This document shows, piece by piece, positions 1 through 7,877 of a stretch of 64,000 nt of DNA. How positions within the stretch are numbered: position 1 is the first letter of the stretch; each line of letters begins with the position of its first letter. Both the position numbers and the translations under genes were made by a program. Source of the DNA: Sedimentisphaera sp050251615 (GTDB taxonomy: Bacteria; Planctomycetota; Phycisphaerae; Sedimentisphaerales; Sedimentisphaeraceae); contig JBFWMM010000007.1 of NCBI GenBank assembly GCA_050251615.1, positions 1-64,000 on the forward strand. The letters are read 5' to 3'. The notes beneath the pieces are model-generated. The model was not told the origin of the DNA, made no database searches, and saw only the letters and a list, made by a program, of their open reading frames with translations.

Positions 1-302
1 TGCTTATCTCTCCGTTAGACAGTGCATGCGAGGGCAAGTTTGCATTCTCCTTTTCAGGGCAGATAAAGCCGGCTACGAAGAAGAGCTCTGCCGCGGAAGA
101 AACAATCAGCAGGTTAGGCCTTGACATTTCCAGACTGCGAGAATCCCGCAAGGCGGCCGTAGATACTTTCACTGATGAAAGCTTGTCGCAGGAAGACTTT
201 AAAAAGTTCGTCGCAGGCTACTTGAAGAAGGACGCTTCAGGGAAGATCTCTCCCTTTTGGACAACCATAAAATTTCTATTTGGCGACAATAACAGGGCTT
301 AA
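1..302 (+). CDS. C-terminal fragment of an unrecognised protein
   Basis: An open frame with no stop runs from the window edge to a TAA at 300-302; the 5' end lies outside the window. The visible 99 residues are hydrophilic, with a Lys/Ser/Glu-rich stretch (PATKKSSAAEE) followed by a charged, probably helical segment (ISRLGLDISRLRESRK) and a short basic/aromatic tail ending FLFGDNNRA. I recognise no domain. A C-terminal regulatory or linker region of a larger protein is possible. The reading frame is convincing because it ends just before a normal intergenic stretch ahead of the next gene, but the function is unknown. Confidence 0.6.
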   Translation, partial: LISPLDSACEGKFAFSFSGQIKPATKKSSAAEETISRLGLDISRLRESRKAAVDTFTDESLSQEDFKKFVAGYLKKDASGKISPFWTTIKFLFGDNNRA

Positions 303-415
303 CTCACTGCTTTGTTGTGCACCGGCTCCGATTGTAAGCGGCAACATCATCGGGTGCTTGCGCAACAGCCGGCCTTCAGTACAATTACGGCGAACTGTAT
401 TTAGTCGGAGCGCGC

Positions 416-1585
416 ATGAGTAGAGCAAAGAAGAAATCAATATCTCCCAAGATCTTATTTGCCATATTCCTGGCAATGGGGCTTGTGATGTCGTATTTCC
501 TCACGTACCGCCCGTTATCGCAGCTCATTGATTCGAGGGGATGGGCAGAAACGCCCTGCAAGATTACATCGGCAAAGGTCGCCAGCCACACATCAAGAAA
601 CAAAGGCCGCACCAACACCACATACAGCATAGACATCGAATACGCCTACAACTTTGGCGGCACTGCCTACCACGGCGAAAGATACGACTTCATCGGCGGC
701 TCTTCCTCAGGCCGCGGCAAAAAACAGGCGGTTGTGGATAAATACAGAAGCGCTGAGGCTCCGATATGCTACATAAACCCCGAGAAGCCAGGGCAATCTG
801 TTCTGAACAATCAGCCGCATGCCGGCTACCTGCTCACGATGATTCCTCTTGTCTTTCTTTTCGTCGGGCTGTTCGGCCTGATATTCTCAGACAAAATCGA
901 CGATATGCAGAAACGCAAACACGAAAATCGGAAGCCCGATAACAAGCAGGAGATAAATGAGCTCGGAGAGATTTGCGTTGGCGGCAAATCGAAACGGGGC
1001 AGCTTCTTCGCGATACTTGTCTTTGCTCTGCTATGGAACGGTTTTGCCGGCGTGCTCGTAAGCAACAGCATATCGAATATGAAACACGGGGGCGGGGCTT
1101 TCGCGTGGGGCAGTATGCTCTTTATCATTCCGTTTGTACTTGTGGGTCTGCTGCTGCTTGTGATTGCGATTTCCAGCTTCCTGCAACTGTTCAATCCGTG
1201 CATCACGCTTATCTTGAGCAGCGGCGAGGCAAAACTCGGCGAAGGTATCGTAATTAAATGGAAGATGAACAAGGGCAAGGTAGAGCGTATAAGAAAGCTC
1301 AAACTCACCCTGCAAGGCGTTGAGAGAGTGAGCTATAGGTCGGGAAAGAACCGCAACACCGCGAAGTTCAAATTTTTCGACATGGACTTCTTCAGCACCG
1401 ACAACAAGCACGAAATAATGAGCGGCGAGACGGTACTCCTGCTTCCCGACAACACAATGCACAGCCTCGACCTCGGCGATAAGCAGATTATCTGGACTGT
1501 GAAGCTCAACGGCGACATAGCAAAATGGCCGGACGTAAACGAAGAGTACAAGATCAGGGTTTTGCCTGCGGGAGGTGAAAAATGA
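416..1585 (+). CDS. DUF3592-type membrane protein
   Basis: The 389-residue protein has an N-terminal membrane helix (about residues 12-32). It is followed by a DUF3592-like extracytoplasmic region: the WAETPCKITSAKV opening, then a YSIDIEYAYNFGGTAYHGERY strand pair and a CYINPEKPGQSVL segment. Further helices lie near residues 140-160 and 195-265, and a C-terminal beta-rich domain follows. DUF3592 proteins are of unknown function and usually membrane-bound. The stop codon overlaps the start of the next gene (ATGA), so the two are translationally coupled in an operon that continues to larB and nnrD. The ATG start follows an intergenic stretch of about 110 bp. Confidence 0.75.
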   Translation: MSRAKKKSISPKILFAIFLAMGLVMSYFLTYRPLSQLIDSRGWAETPCKITSAKVASHTSRNKGRTNTTYSIDIEYAYNFGGTAYHGERYDFIGGSSSGRGKKQAVVDKYRSAEAPICYINPEKPGQSVLNNQPHAGYLLTMIPLVFLFVGLFGLIFSDKIDDMQKRKHENRKPDNKQEINELGEICVGGKSKRGSFFAILVFALLWNGFAGVLVSNSISNMKHGGGAFAWGSMLFIIPFVLVGLLLLVIAISSFLQLFNPCITLILSSGEAKLGEGIVIKWKMNKGKVERIRKLKLTLQGVERVSYRSGKNRNTAKFKFFDMDFFSTDNKHEIMSGETVLLLPDNTMHSLDLGDKQIIWTVKLNGDIAKWPDVNEEYKIRVLPAGGEK

Positions 1586-1968
1586 GCCTGCTTACCATAA
1601 AAACGACAGACGGCAAAACGGCTTTTAAGCCGTTTGAGCAGATCAAAGGCAAAATCAGCTGGCAGCTTGATAAGCAGACAGATTCGCTTATGCTCTCTCT
1701 TATCTGGCAGACTTCCGGCAGAGGTTCGGTAAAGACAACCGAAGTCAGCTGCCTGGAGATAGAGAATCCGCAGCTGATTGGCGAGAAGGAATTTTCGTTC
1801 GAGGTACCCGAAGGGCCGTATTCCTATATCGGAAAATTCCTGCAAATACACTGGCGCCTTGAGCTGAAAGCCGGACGCAAAGACAAAGAAACCAAGGGCA
1901 TCATAATCGGCCCGAACGGCGTTGCTATAGACTGCACCGAAGCGATAATAGATAAGATTGGAAAGTGA
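1582..1968 (+). CDS. small unknown protein coupled to the DUF3592 protein
   Basis: This is a 128-residue soluble, beta-rich protein with no signal peptide and no recognised family. It starts inside the stop codon of the upstream membrane protein (ATGA overlap), and its sequence style (alternating strands, ILLIWQTSGRG, FEVPEGPYSYIGKFLQIHWRLEL) resembles the beta-rich C-terminal region of that neighbour. The two may form an arrestin-like or immunoglobulin-like sandwich pair; that is inference from pattern only. LarB begins 7 bases after its stop. The upstream overlap and shared strand make it a real gene. Confidence 0.65.
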   Translation: MSLLTIKTTDGKTAFKPFEQIKGKISWQLDKQTDSLMLSLIWQTSGRGSVKTTEVSCLEIENPQLIGEKEFSFEVPEGPYSYIGKFLQIHWRLELKAGRKDKETKGIIIGPNGVAIDCTEAIIDKIGK

Positions 1969-1974
1969 GAATAG

Positions 1975-2760
1975 ATGGAAGAAGCGAAGGTAGCCGCGCT
2001 GCTGGCGCAGGTTAAAGAAGGAAATGTGAGCCCTGAGCAGGCGCTTGAAACGTTGCGTACGTTGCCATTCATACATACCGATACCGCCTGTATAGACACG
2101 CACAGGGCAATCCGCTGCGGTTTTCCCGAGGTGATATACTGCCCGGGCAAGAGCAATGCGGATATTGTAGAAATATTCGGCAAGCTGATTGAAACGGATG
2201 TGAACGCGCTGGCTACGCGCGCCGAAGGCGCTGTCTGGGAGGCGGTTCGCGAGGCAGAGCTTTGCCCAGCGGGAAAAATCAGTTACGATGAACGCGCCCG
2301 CACAATAACATATCTCCGCGAGCCGTTCACAGAGCTTGAGGGCGATATTGCCATCGTAACCGCCGGCACGGCGGACGTACCCGTGGCAAAGGAGGCGCTC
2401 AACACCGCGCTTGCAATGGGGCAGAACGCAAGGCTTATAGCGGACGTGGGTGTGGCGGGGATACATCGCCTGCTCAGCCGCATCGAGGAGATTCGCAGGA
2501 GCAATGTAATTGTGGTCGTGGCGGGGATGGAGGGTGCGCTTGCGAGCGTAGTGGCGGGGCTGGTGGACGTGCCGGTTATAGCCGTGCCCACGAGCATCGG
2601 CTACGGCGCAAGCTTCGGCGGCGTCGCGGCGCTGCTGACAATGCTCAACTCCTGCGCAAACGGCGTGAGCGTTGTGAATATCGACAACGGATTTTCCGCC
2701 GCATACAGCGCCTCGCTTATAAACAGAAGCAAAGCCAGAAGGCAGGCAGAGAGGGAATGA
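1975..2760 (+). CDS. larB: nickel-pincer cofactor biosynthesis protein LarB
   Basis: LarB carboxylates and hydrolyses nicotinic acid adenine dinucleotide to give pyridinium-3,5-biscarboxylic acid mononucleotide, the first step of the nickel-pincer cofactor of lactate racemase-type enzymes. The 261 residues match the usual length. The N-terminal helical part (LLAQVKEGNVSPEQALETL, then DTHRAIRCGFPEVIYCPGKS) precedes a PurE/AIR-carboxylase-like domain with IAIVTAGTADVPVAKEA, VVVAGMEGALASVVAGLVDVPVIAVPTS and GYGASFGGVAALLTMLNSCANGVSVVNIDNG. The partners LarC and LarE are not in this window. NnrD starts two bases after the stop, which couples two enzymes acting on NAD-type nucleotides. Confidence 0.92.
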   Translation: MEEAKVAALLAQVKEGNVSPEQALETLRTLPFIHTDTACIDTHRAIRCGFPEVIYCPGKSNADIVEIFGKLIETDVNALATRAEGAVWEAVREAELCPAGKISYDERARTITYLREPFTELEGDIAIVTAGTADVPVAKEALNTALAMGQNARLIADVGVAGIHRLLSRIEEIRRSNVIVVVAGMEGALASVVAGLVDVPVIAVPTSIGYGASFGGVAALLTMLNSCANGVSVVNIDNGFSAAYSASLINRSKARRQAERE

Positions 2761-2761
2761 G

Positions 2762-3655
2762 ATGAACCGCGTTACAGAGCTTGTAAACCTGCGGCCGAGA
2801 GAGAACTCCGGATACAAAAACCGCTACGGCAGATGCCTTGTGATAGCGGGCTCCATGCGGATGCCCGGGGCAGCCGTGCTCGCGGGCAAGGCGGCTTTGC
2901 GCGGCGGTGCGGGGCTCGTGGAGATGATAGTGCCGCAATGCGTGCATGGAATCATCGCAGCGCAGGAGCCCTGTTATATGGTAACGCCTGCCGCCGGCGA
3001 TGAGCTTGGCAGGCTCAGCATCGATTCGCTCGACGATATCCTCGCATCCGCCGAGCACGCAGATGTGATTGCAATCGGCCCGGGGCTCGGCGTCAGCGAC
3101 GCCCTCCAGCAGCTGCTCTGCGAGCTCATCGCTGTACCGCAGTTCAATCTCGTGATAGACGCAGACGCCCTCAACAACCTCACCGCCCGCCCCAACTGGC
3201 CATCCTCGGCAGAGGCAAACATCATCCTCACCCCCCACCCGGGCGAGATGAAACGCCTCTCCCGCTCGCTCAATCTGGAGACGAATCCGGCAGAGCGCGC
3301 CAAAAGCGCTATCGAGCTTTCGCTTGTCTCGGGGGCGATTGTCGTGCTCAAAGGCGCGGGAACTGTTGTCTCGCTCGGTGAAGACTGCTACATCAACAAC
3401 ACCGGCAACCCCGGCATGGCGACAGGCGGCTCAGGAGACGTACTCACGGGCCTCATCGCCGCGATATGGGCGCAGATGATAAACGAAAGCCCTTCAGAAG
3501 ACCAGCTCAAGCGCGCATTTGATGCCTCTTCGCTGAGCTCGTATCTACACGGCCTCGCCGGCAACATCGCCAGAGAGCGCAGCGGCTGCATCTCCATGAC
3601 GGCAACCGACATCATCGAATGCCTCGGCGAGGCGTTCAGCACCGCAGGAATGTAA
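2762..3655 (+). CDS. nnrD: ADP/ATP-dependent NAD(P)H-hydrate dehydratase
   Basis: This enzyme repairs damaged nicotinamide cofactors by converting S-NAD(P)HX back to NAD(P)H. The 297 residues cover only the ribokinase-like C-terminal half of YjeF proteins: GRCLVIAGSMRMPGAAVLAGKAALRGGAG near residues 24-52, the LTPHPGEMKRLS motif near 156-167, VVLKGAGTVV near 196-205, and NNTGNPGMATGGSGDVLTGLIAA near 213-235, which holds the catalytic GSGD. The N-terminal epimerase domain (NnrE) is absent, so the epimerase must be encoded elsewhere. Start ATG 2762 lies one base after the larB stop. Confidence 0.92.
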   Translation: MNRVTELVNLRPRENSGYKNRYGRCLVIAGSMRMPGAAVLAGKAALRGGAGLVEMIVPQCVHGIIAAQEPCYMVTPAAGDELGRLSIDSLDDILASAEHADVIAIGPGLGVSDALQQLLCELIAVPQFNLVIDADALNNLTARPNWPSSAEANIILTPHPGEMKRLSRSLNLETNPAERAKSAIELSLVSGAIVVLKGAGTVVSLGEDCYINNTGNPGMATGGSGDVLTGLIAAIWAQMINESPSEDQLKRAFDASSLSSYLHGLAGNIARERSGCISMTATDIIECLGEAFSTAGM

Positions 3656-3681
3656 TTTTTTGGCTTGTCGCCGATTTCTGC

Positions 3682-3709
3682 TTGAAAACACTTGCAGTTT
3701 CCGTATAGT
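3682..3709 (+). promoter_or_regulatory. sigma-70-type promoter of tRNA-Gln
   Basis: TTGAAA at 3682-3687 and TATAGT at 3704-3709 are separated by 16 bases, and the tRNA begins 18 bases after the -10 box. The close match and position make it a convincing tRNA promoter, though not experimentally shown. Confidence 0.65.
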
Positions 3710-3727
3710 TTTGCGTTCCAGAGTACT

Positions 3728-3798
3728 TGGGGTATAGTGTAACGGTAGCACGACTGACTCTGGATCAGTTAGTTGGGGTTCGAATCCCTGTACCCCAG
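3728..3798 (+). tRNA. tRNA-Gln (anticodon CTG)
   Basis: The acceptor stem TGGGGTA (3728-3734) pairs with TACCCCA (3791-3797), followed by discriminator G as expected for glutamine. The anticodon arm is ACTGA-CTCTGGA-TCAGT, giving anticodon CTG that reads CAG. The T arm contains GTTCGAATC. CCA is not encoded. It stands alone, 72 bases after nnrD. Confidence 0.95.
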
Positions 3799-3805
3799 TT
3801 TTATA

Positions 3806-3840
3806 AAGCCTTGCAAGCTGTCGGCCTGCGGGGCTTTTTT
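3806..3840 (+). terminator. intrinsic terminator after tRNA-Gln
   Basis: AAGCC (3806-3810) pairs with GGCTT (3832-3836), and GCA (3813-3815) with TGC (3827-3829) inside a small internal loop. The stem ends in a run of six T on the + strand. Confidence 0.55.
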
Positions 3841-4010
3841 CGTACAGCGCTGCTTGATGACACTATTCTATGCCGAAGCTCAGCTAATTCGCGCAAGGCG
3901 TTCGTAACAAAATCTCGTTTCGCGCGCAACGTGCAATAATCCTTTTTCAACAATGCTTGCTTTATACGGGCGGTTCCCGTAAAATTGCGGTTTTGGAAAA
4001 CTTTGCCCCA

Positions 4011-5000
4011 ATGACAGACAAACTTAACATAACCGCCGTTTTGCCGGCGTACAACTGCTCGGCTAATATCGCCCGTGCGCTTGAAAGCGTGCTTGCGCAG
4101 AGCCGCAGACCCGATGAGGTTATCGTTGTAAACGATGGCAGCACAGACAACACAGCGGAGATTGTACGCTCGTTCGGGGAGGACGTGCGCCTGATAGAGC
4201 AGGCCAACGCAGGCGCAAGCGCAGCAAGAAACGCGGGGATAAAAGAAGCAAAGGGCGAGTGGATTGCCTTTCTTGATTCAGATGATGAGTGGTTGCCTGC
4301 GCATCTCGAAACGCAGGAGCAGATTATACTGCGCAACCCGAATCTTGTCTGGAGCGCCGCCAACCATATCAACTTCCTTGAGAGCGAAAACAGGCGCTTC
4401 CCATACGCGAGCATAGAGAAGTCTCGCGCGCTTCTTGCAGGCAAAGAATATCACGAGAGCTACTTCCATGCGTTTCGCAGCCTCGCAAGCGGCTGGACGG
4501 GAACAATGCTCGTCAAGAAAGATGTGTTGATAGAGTGCGGCTTGTTCCGCCTCGAACAGAAGATCGCAAACGACCTTGACATGTGGTTCCGAATTGCGCA
4601 CCGCTACCCGGAGATCGGGTACAGCCCCGAGCCTGCGGCTGTTTATCACCTCGACACAAACGGCATCAGCAGCCGGCTCTGCACGGTTGATGAGTTTGCA
4701 GACCTGCTCGAAAGGCATCTTGCCCACTCAATCGAAGCGGGTAGCGTTGATGATTTCGCCGAACATATCGGCTGGCAGGTCCCCGCGTGGGTGCGGGCGT
4801 GCCTCTTTGATGAACGCGCCTGCGATGCGAGGCGTCTGGCGCTGCGCTTCAAACCGTACATTCCCAAAAAGAAATTTGCGCTTATAATGGCGCTCACTGT
4901 TTTTCCGCGGTTCACGATGCACAGCCTTCGGGGATTGTCGAAAATCGTGCGTCTGACAGGGCTCAGAAAGAGGGCTATCCGCCCGCCGAAGAAACTGTAA
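4011..5000 (+). CDS. GT2 family glycosyltransferase
   Basis: This is a 329-residue cytoplasmic GT-A glycosyltransferase transferring a sugar from a nucleotide donor. The opening ITAVLPAYNCSANIARALESVLAQSRRP and VIVVNDGSTDNTAEIV are the family-2 nucleotide-binding signature, ARNAGIKEAKGEWIAFLDSDDEW carries the metal-binding DxD-like motif, and ERLDMW-type acceptor-site residues (IANDLDMWFRIA) follow. The frame is open upstream to 3957, but ATG 4011 places the catalytic domain at the usual distance from the N-terminus, so I chose it; no clear ribosome-binding site is visible. It overlaps the next gene by one base (TAATG), starting a three-gene GT2 run. Confidence 0.85.
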   Translation: MTDKLNITAVLPAYNCSANIARALESVLAQSRRPDEVIVVNDGSTDNTAEIVRSFGEDVRLIEQANAGASAARNAGIKEAKGEWIAFLDSDDEWLPAHLETQEQIILRNPNLVWSAANHINFLESENRRFPYASIEKSRALLAGKEYHESYFHAFRSLASGWTGTMLVKKDVLIECGLFRLEQKIANDLDMWFRIAHRYPEIGYSPEPAAVYHLDTNGISSRLCTVDEFADLLERHLAHSIEAGSVDDFAEHIGWQVPAWVRACLFDERACDARRLALRFKPYIPKKKFALIMALTVFPRFTMHSLRGLSKIVRLTGLRKRAIRPPKKL

Positions 5001-6019
5001 TGGTAAACGAATACAAAGTATCAGTTGTTTTACCCACCCGCAACAATGCCGAAACGATTGCCGATGCCGTGCGCTCTGCGCTCAATCAGAGCCTCACACC
5101 GGTAGAAGTAATTGTGGTTAATGACGGTAGCACCGATGAAACGCCGCAACGGCTCAGAGAGTTTGGCGATGATATTGTTGTCGTTGAAAATGATTCCAAT
5201 ATCGGGCAGGCCGCCTCGCGAAACAAAGCCATAGACATCTCAACCGGCGACTGGATCGCCTTCCTTGACGGCGATGACATCTGGCGAACCGACAAGCTCG
5301 AAAAACAAACCGCCTTCCTCAGGGCAAACCCGTCTCTGAAATGGTGTGGCACAAACTATATAATCAAACGTGATGACGGCAGTGAGAGCTTGAAAACCGC
5401 CTCACGCCACGATGTAGTCGGTGAGTATTTCAGCCTGATGGAGAGCGGAGTCGTGAGCGGTTCCACAATCACCCTCATCATAAAAAAGGAGCTTCTCGAA
5501 AGGGCAGGCCGCTTCAACGAATCGCTGCGCCGCAACGAAGATATAGAGCTGTTCTGGCGGATGGCGCTTATCGAGCCGCAGTATGGCTGGCTTGCCGAGC
5601 CGCTCAGCGAGCAACGTATGAGCGCGGGTTGCGAGGAAAGCATGCGCCTGCGCGTAATGGGCAAAGACGGCCGCTATCTCGCGCCCGTACTGAATAAATG
5701 CCTCGCAATCAGCCGTGGCAGTGCATCGGAGAAACAATTCCGCAGGTATGCCGCTCGGGTACTGCGCAACGCGGGACTTTCGATGGCGTTTTTGAGCCTG
5801 CGCACGCCTCTTGCCAGGATGCTTCGCCGCTTTGACGGCCTGCTTGGCCCGTTCTGGCGTCTTTTTCTATGGCAATGCGCTGTTCTGCCGTTCAGCGGCT
5901 TGCTCATCAGGATGGTCTGCTGGTCTTTTGCGAGAATAGGGGCATCTGTTGACGGGCGTAATTTCGAGTATTGGAATTACATAAAGAAAAACGGCTTTCC
6001 GGGGAGTGATGAAGAGTGA
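5000..6019 (+). CDS. GT2 family glycosyltransferase
   Basis: This 339-residue family-2 glycosyltransferase is closely related in layout to its upstream neighbour. It opens YKVSVVLPTRNNAETIADAVRSAL and continues VIVVNDGSTDETPQRL, SRNKAIDISTGDWIAFLDGDDIW and RNEDIELFWRMAL. The C-terminal 100 residues are basic and amphipathic to hydrophobic (RRFDGLLGPFWRLFLWQCAVLPFSGLLI), suggesting membrane association. The start overlaps the previous stop by one base and its own stop overlaps the next start, so the three genes are translationally coupled. The acceptor and donor cannot be told from sequence; lipopolysaccharide or exopolysaccharide is most likely. Confidence 0.85.
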   Translation: MVNEYKVSVVLPTRNNAETIADAVRSALNQSLTPVEVIVVNDGSTDETPQRLREFGDDIVVVENDSNIGQAASRNKAIDISTGDWIAFLDGDDIWRTDKLEKQTAFLRANPSLKWCGTNYIIKRDDGSESLKTASRHDVVGEYFSLMESGVVSGSTITLIIKKELLERAGRFNESLRRNEDIELFWRMALIEPQYGWLAEPLSEQRMSAGCEESMRLRVMGKDGRYLAPVLNKCLAISRGSASEKQFRRYAARVLRNAGLSMAFLSLRTPLARMLRRFDGLLGPFWRLFLWQCAVLPFSGLLIRMVCWSFARIGASVDGRNFEYWNYIKKNGFPGSDEE

Positions 6020-6888
6020 GCATGGCGGTTGGCATACTCACTTTCAACCGCGCCGAGCCGCTACGCCGCGCGCTTGATTCTGTTTTGGAGCAGGGCATTG
6101 AGCCGCTTGAGGTGATTGTTGCAGATAACGGCTCCACCGACGGTACAGCGGAAATGCTCGCGCGCGATTATCCGCACGTGAAGCTGATAAGGATAGAGCA
6201 GAACATCGGCGGGCCCGCCGGCAGAAACGTGATCTTCCAAAACTGCTCCTCCGATTATATTATAAACCTCGATGACGATGGCTACCTTGCCCCCGATACG
6301 ATTGAGAAGGTGCGAGAGGCCTTTGAAGCCGACAGCGAAGCTGGCGTTATCGCTTTGCGCCAGTGCTTTACAGACGAGCCCGACAAAGGGCGCAGCTTCG
6401 CCGAAGCAGGCGAGGAGGCCGTGCATTTCTACGAAGGCGTATGCGCTTTTCGTATGGCGATGCTGGAGGAGGTGGGGTTGTATCCGCAAGACTTTTTCCA
6501 CCACCACGAAGCCCTCGACCTCGGCATCAGGATCCTTGATTCGCGCTGGAAAATCATCTCTCGCCCCGACATCATCATGTGGCATCCACGCCTTGGCGGC
6601 GGCTCAAACGCCGACCGCACCCGCTGGGATTTCCTGCGCTTCCGCAACTACCTCTACGTCGTAACGCGCTATTATCCCGCGCCGCTGAACCTGTACTGGT
6701 TTGCGCGAAAGAGCCTGCTGTATCTCTGCTACAGCCTCAAAAGGCGAACGCTTACCAGCTGGTGCCGCGCGATGATGGCCGTGCTTGCAGGCCTGCCGAA
6801 AGCTGCGAGATACAAGAAGGTGCGCGCGGAGACTGTCCGCCGCTATTACCGCGAAATGAAACGTACCGAACGCAAACACTTCAGTTGA
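6016..6888 (+). CDS. GT2 family glycosyltransferase
   Basis: This 290-residue family-2 enzyme belongs to the rhamnosyltransferase-like subgroup: MAVGILTFNRAEPLRRALDSVLEQ, VIVADNGSTDGTAEML, LIRIEQNIGGPAGRNVIF, INLDDDGYLAPD (DDD metal site) and a long acceptor domain (DFFHHHEALDLGIRILDSRWKI). Translation starts at GTG 6016 or ATG 6022; both lie at the stop of the previous gene. It is the last gene of the three-GT cluster; nothing else of a glycan locus follows, because the assembly gap and a repeat array come next. Confidence 0.85.
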   Translation: MSMAVGILTFNRAEPLRRALDSVLEQGIEPLEVIVADNGSTDGTAEMLARDYPHVKLIRIEQNIGGPAGRNVIFQNCSSDYIINLDDDGYLAPDTIEKVREAFEADSEAGVIALRQCFTDEPDKGRSFAEAGEEAVHFYEGVCAFRMAMLEEVGLYPQDFFHHHEALDLGIRILDSRWKIISRPDIIMWHPRLGGGSNADRTRWDFLRFRNYLYVVTRYYPAPLNLYWFARKSLLYLCYSLKRRTLTSWCRAMMAVLAGLPKAARYKKVRAETVRRYYREMKRTERKHFS

Positions 6889-6962
6889 AGCTTCCGCTGA
6901 ACAAAGGCCACAATTGACTTTTCAAAATATGATTCCATTATTCAATTCGCATGAATCTGAAG

Positions 6963-7316
6963 GACTCTCAAAAATTGTCATTTAACCCAAAATTTACAAT
7001 CACCAACCGTATGACTTCTGCGATAACGCAGATTGAGCGGGCGCGCGGCTCGGAAGGCAGCAAGGGCGCGATGAACCCGAGCCCCTACANNNNNNNNNNN
7101 NNNNNNNNNNNNNNNNNNNNNNNNNNNNNNNNNNNNNNNNNNNNNNNNNNNNNNNNNNNNNNNNNNNNNNNNNNNNNNNNNNNNNNNNNGACTCTCAAAA
7201 ATTGTCATTTAACCCAAAATTTACAATCACCAACCGTATGACTTCTGCGATAACGCAGATTGAGCGGGCGCGCGGCTCGGAAGGCAGCAAGGGCGCGATG
7301 AACCCGAGCCCCTACA
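6963..7316. repeat. 127-bp perfect duplication on both sides of the assembly gap
   Basis: Bases 6963-7089 are identical to 7190-7316, and the 100 N lie exactly between them. A perfect repeat of 127 bases ending precisely at a gap is what contig ends sharing one k-mer of size 127 would give, so the true genome may hold one copy. The duplicated segment encodes no supported gene; a 29-codon ORF (7238-7327) is present but not convincing. Confidence 0.85.
7090..7189. other. assembly gap (100 N)
   Basis: Exactly 100 consecutive N, a conventional scaffold spacer rather than a measured length. Real sequence here may be absent, or may include more copies of the adjacent repeat array. Confidence 0.98.
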
Positions 7317-7320
7317 ACTC

Positions 7321-7870
7321 GGTTTGACTTCACCGGCATTAGTGAGTGTTTACGTGAGCATTTTTTTCGCATTTCTTGCGAAATTGCGCTGTTTGTGGTT
7401 TGAATTCTCCGGCATTGGTGGGCAAAAAACAGCGGAGGCGCGCAAGCGCCCCGAAATTGAAAGTTAAACCCGTTGCGCTCTTCGCATTGCTTGCGCAATG
7501 GCGCTGTTTGTGGTTTGAATTCTCCGGCATCGGTGGGCGAAACACAGCGGAGGCGCGCAAGCGCCCCGAAATTGAAAGTTATATCCGCAGCGTTCTTCGC
7601 ATTTCTTGCGAAATTGCGCTGTTTGTGGTTTGAATTCTCCGGCATTGGTGGGCAAAAAACAGCGGAGGCGCGCAAGCGCCCCGAAATTGAAAGTTAAACC
7701 CGTTGCGCTCTTCGCATTGCTTGCGCAATGGCGCTGTTTGCGGGTTTGACTTCACCGGCATTAGTGAGTGTTTACGTGAGCATTTTTTTCGCATTGCTTG
7801 CGCAATGGCGCTGTTTGCGAGGCGTAAAATGACAGAGCGAAGGCGCGCGAGCGCCTCGATAATGTTGCAA
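7321..7870. repeat. 115-bp tandem repeat array with related partial units
   Basis: Three full 115-bp units start at 7368, 7483 and 7598. Units 1 and 3 are essentially identical, while unit 2 is a variant (GCTTGCGCAATGG instead of TCTTGCGAAATTG, and a different junction). Partial units start at 7713 and 7790. A 47-bp segment at 7321-7367 recurs at 7743-7789 and brackets the array. Each unit contains a palindrome-rich core (GAGGCGCGCAAGCGCCCCG). No ORF here has coding character. The same core recurs elsewhere in the window on the other strand. Confidence 0.9.
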
Positions 7871-7877
7871 TTTTCAA

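Noticed and set aside
1333..2817. Long minus-strand open frame (about 494 codons) opposite the DUF3592 to LarB genes
   Set aside because: It is antisense to three well-supported overlapping genes, has low-complexity composition (His/Tyr/Arg-rich) and no domain; it is a shadow of the codon bias on the other strand.
7205..7697. Open frames of 60-156 codons on both strands within the 115-bp repeats
   Set aside because: They simply follow the repeat period, occur in several frames at once and carry no coding signature.
7368..7800. CRISPR array
   Set aside because: Repeat units are 115 bp and directly adjacent, without 30-40-bp unique spacers, and no cas gene is present.
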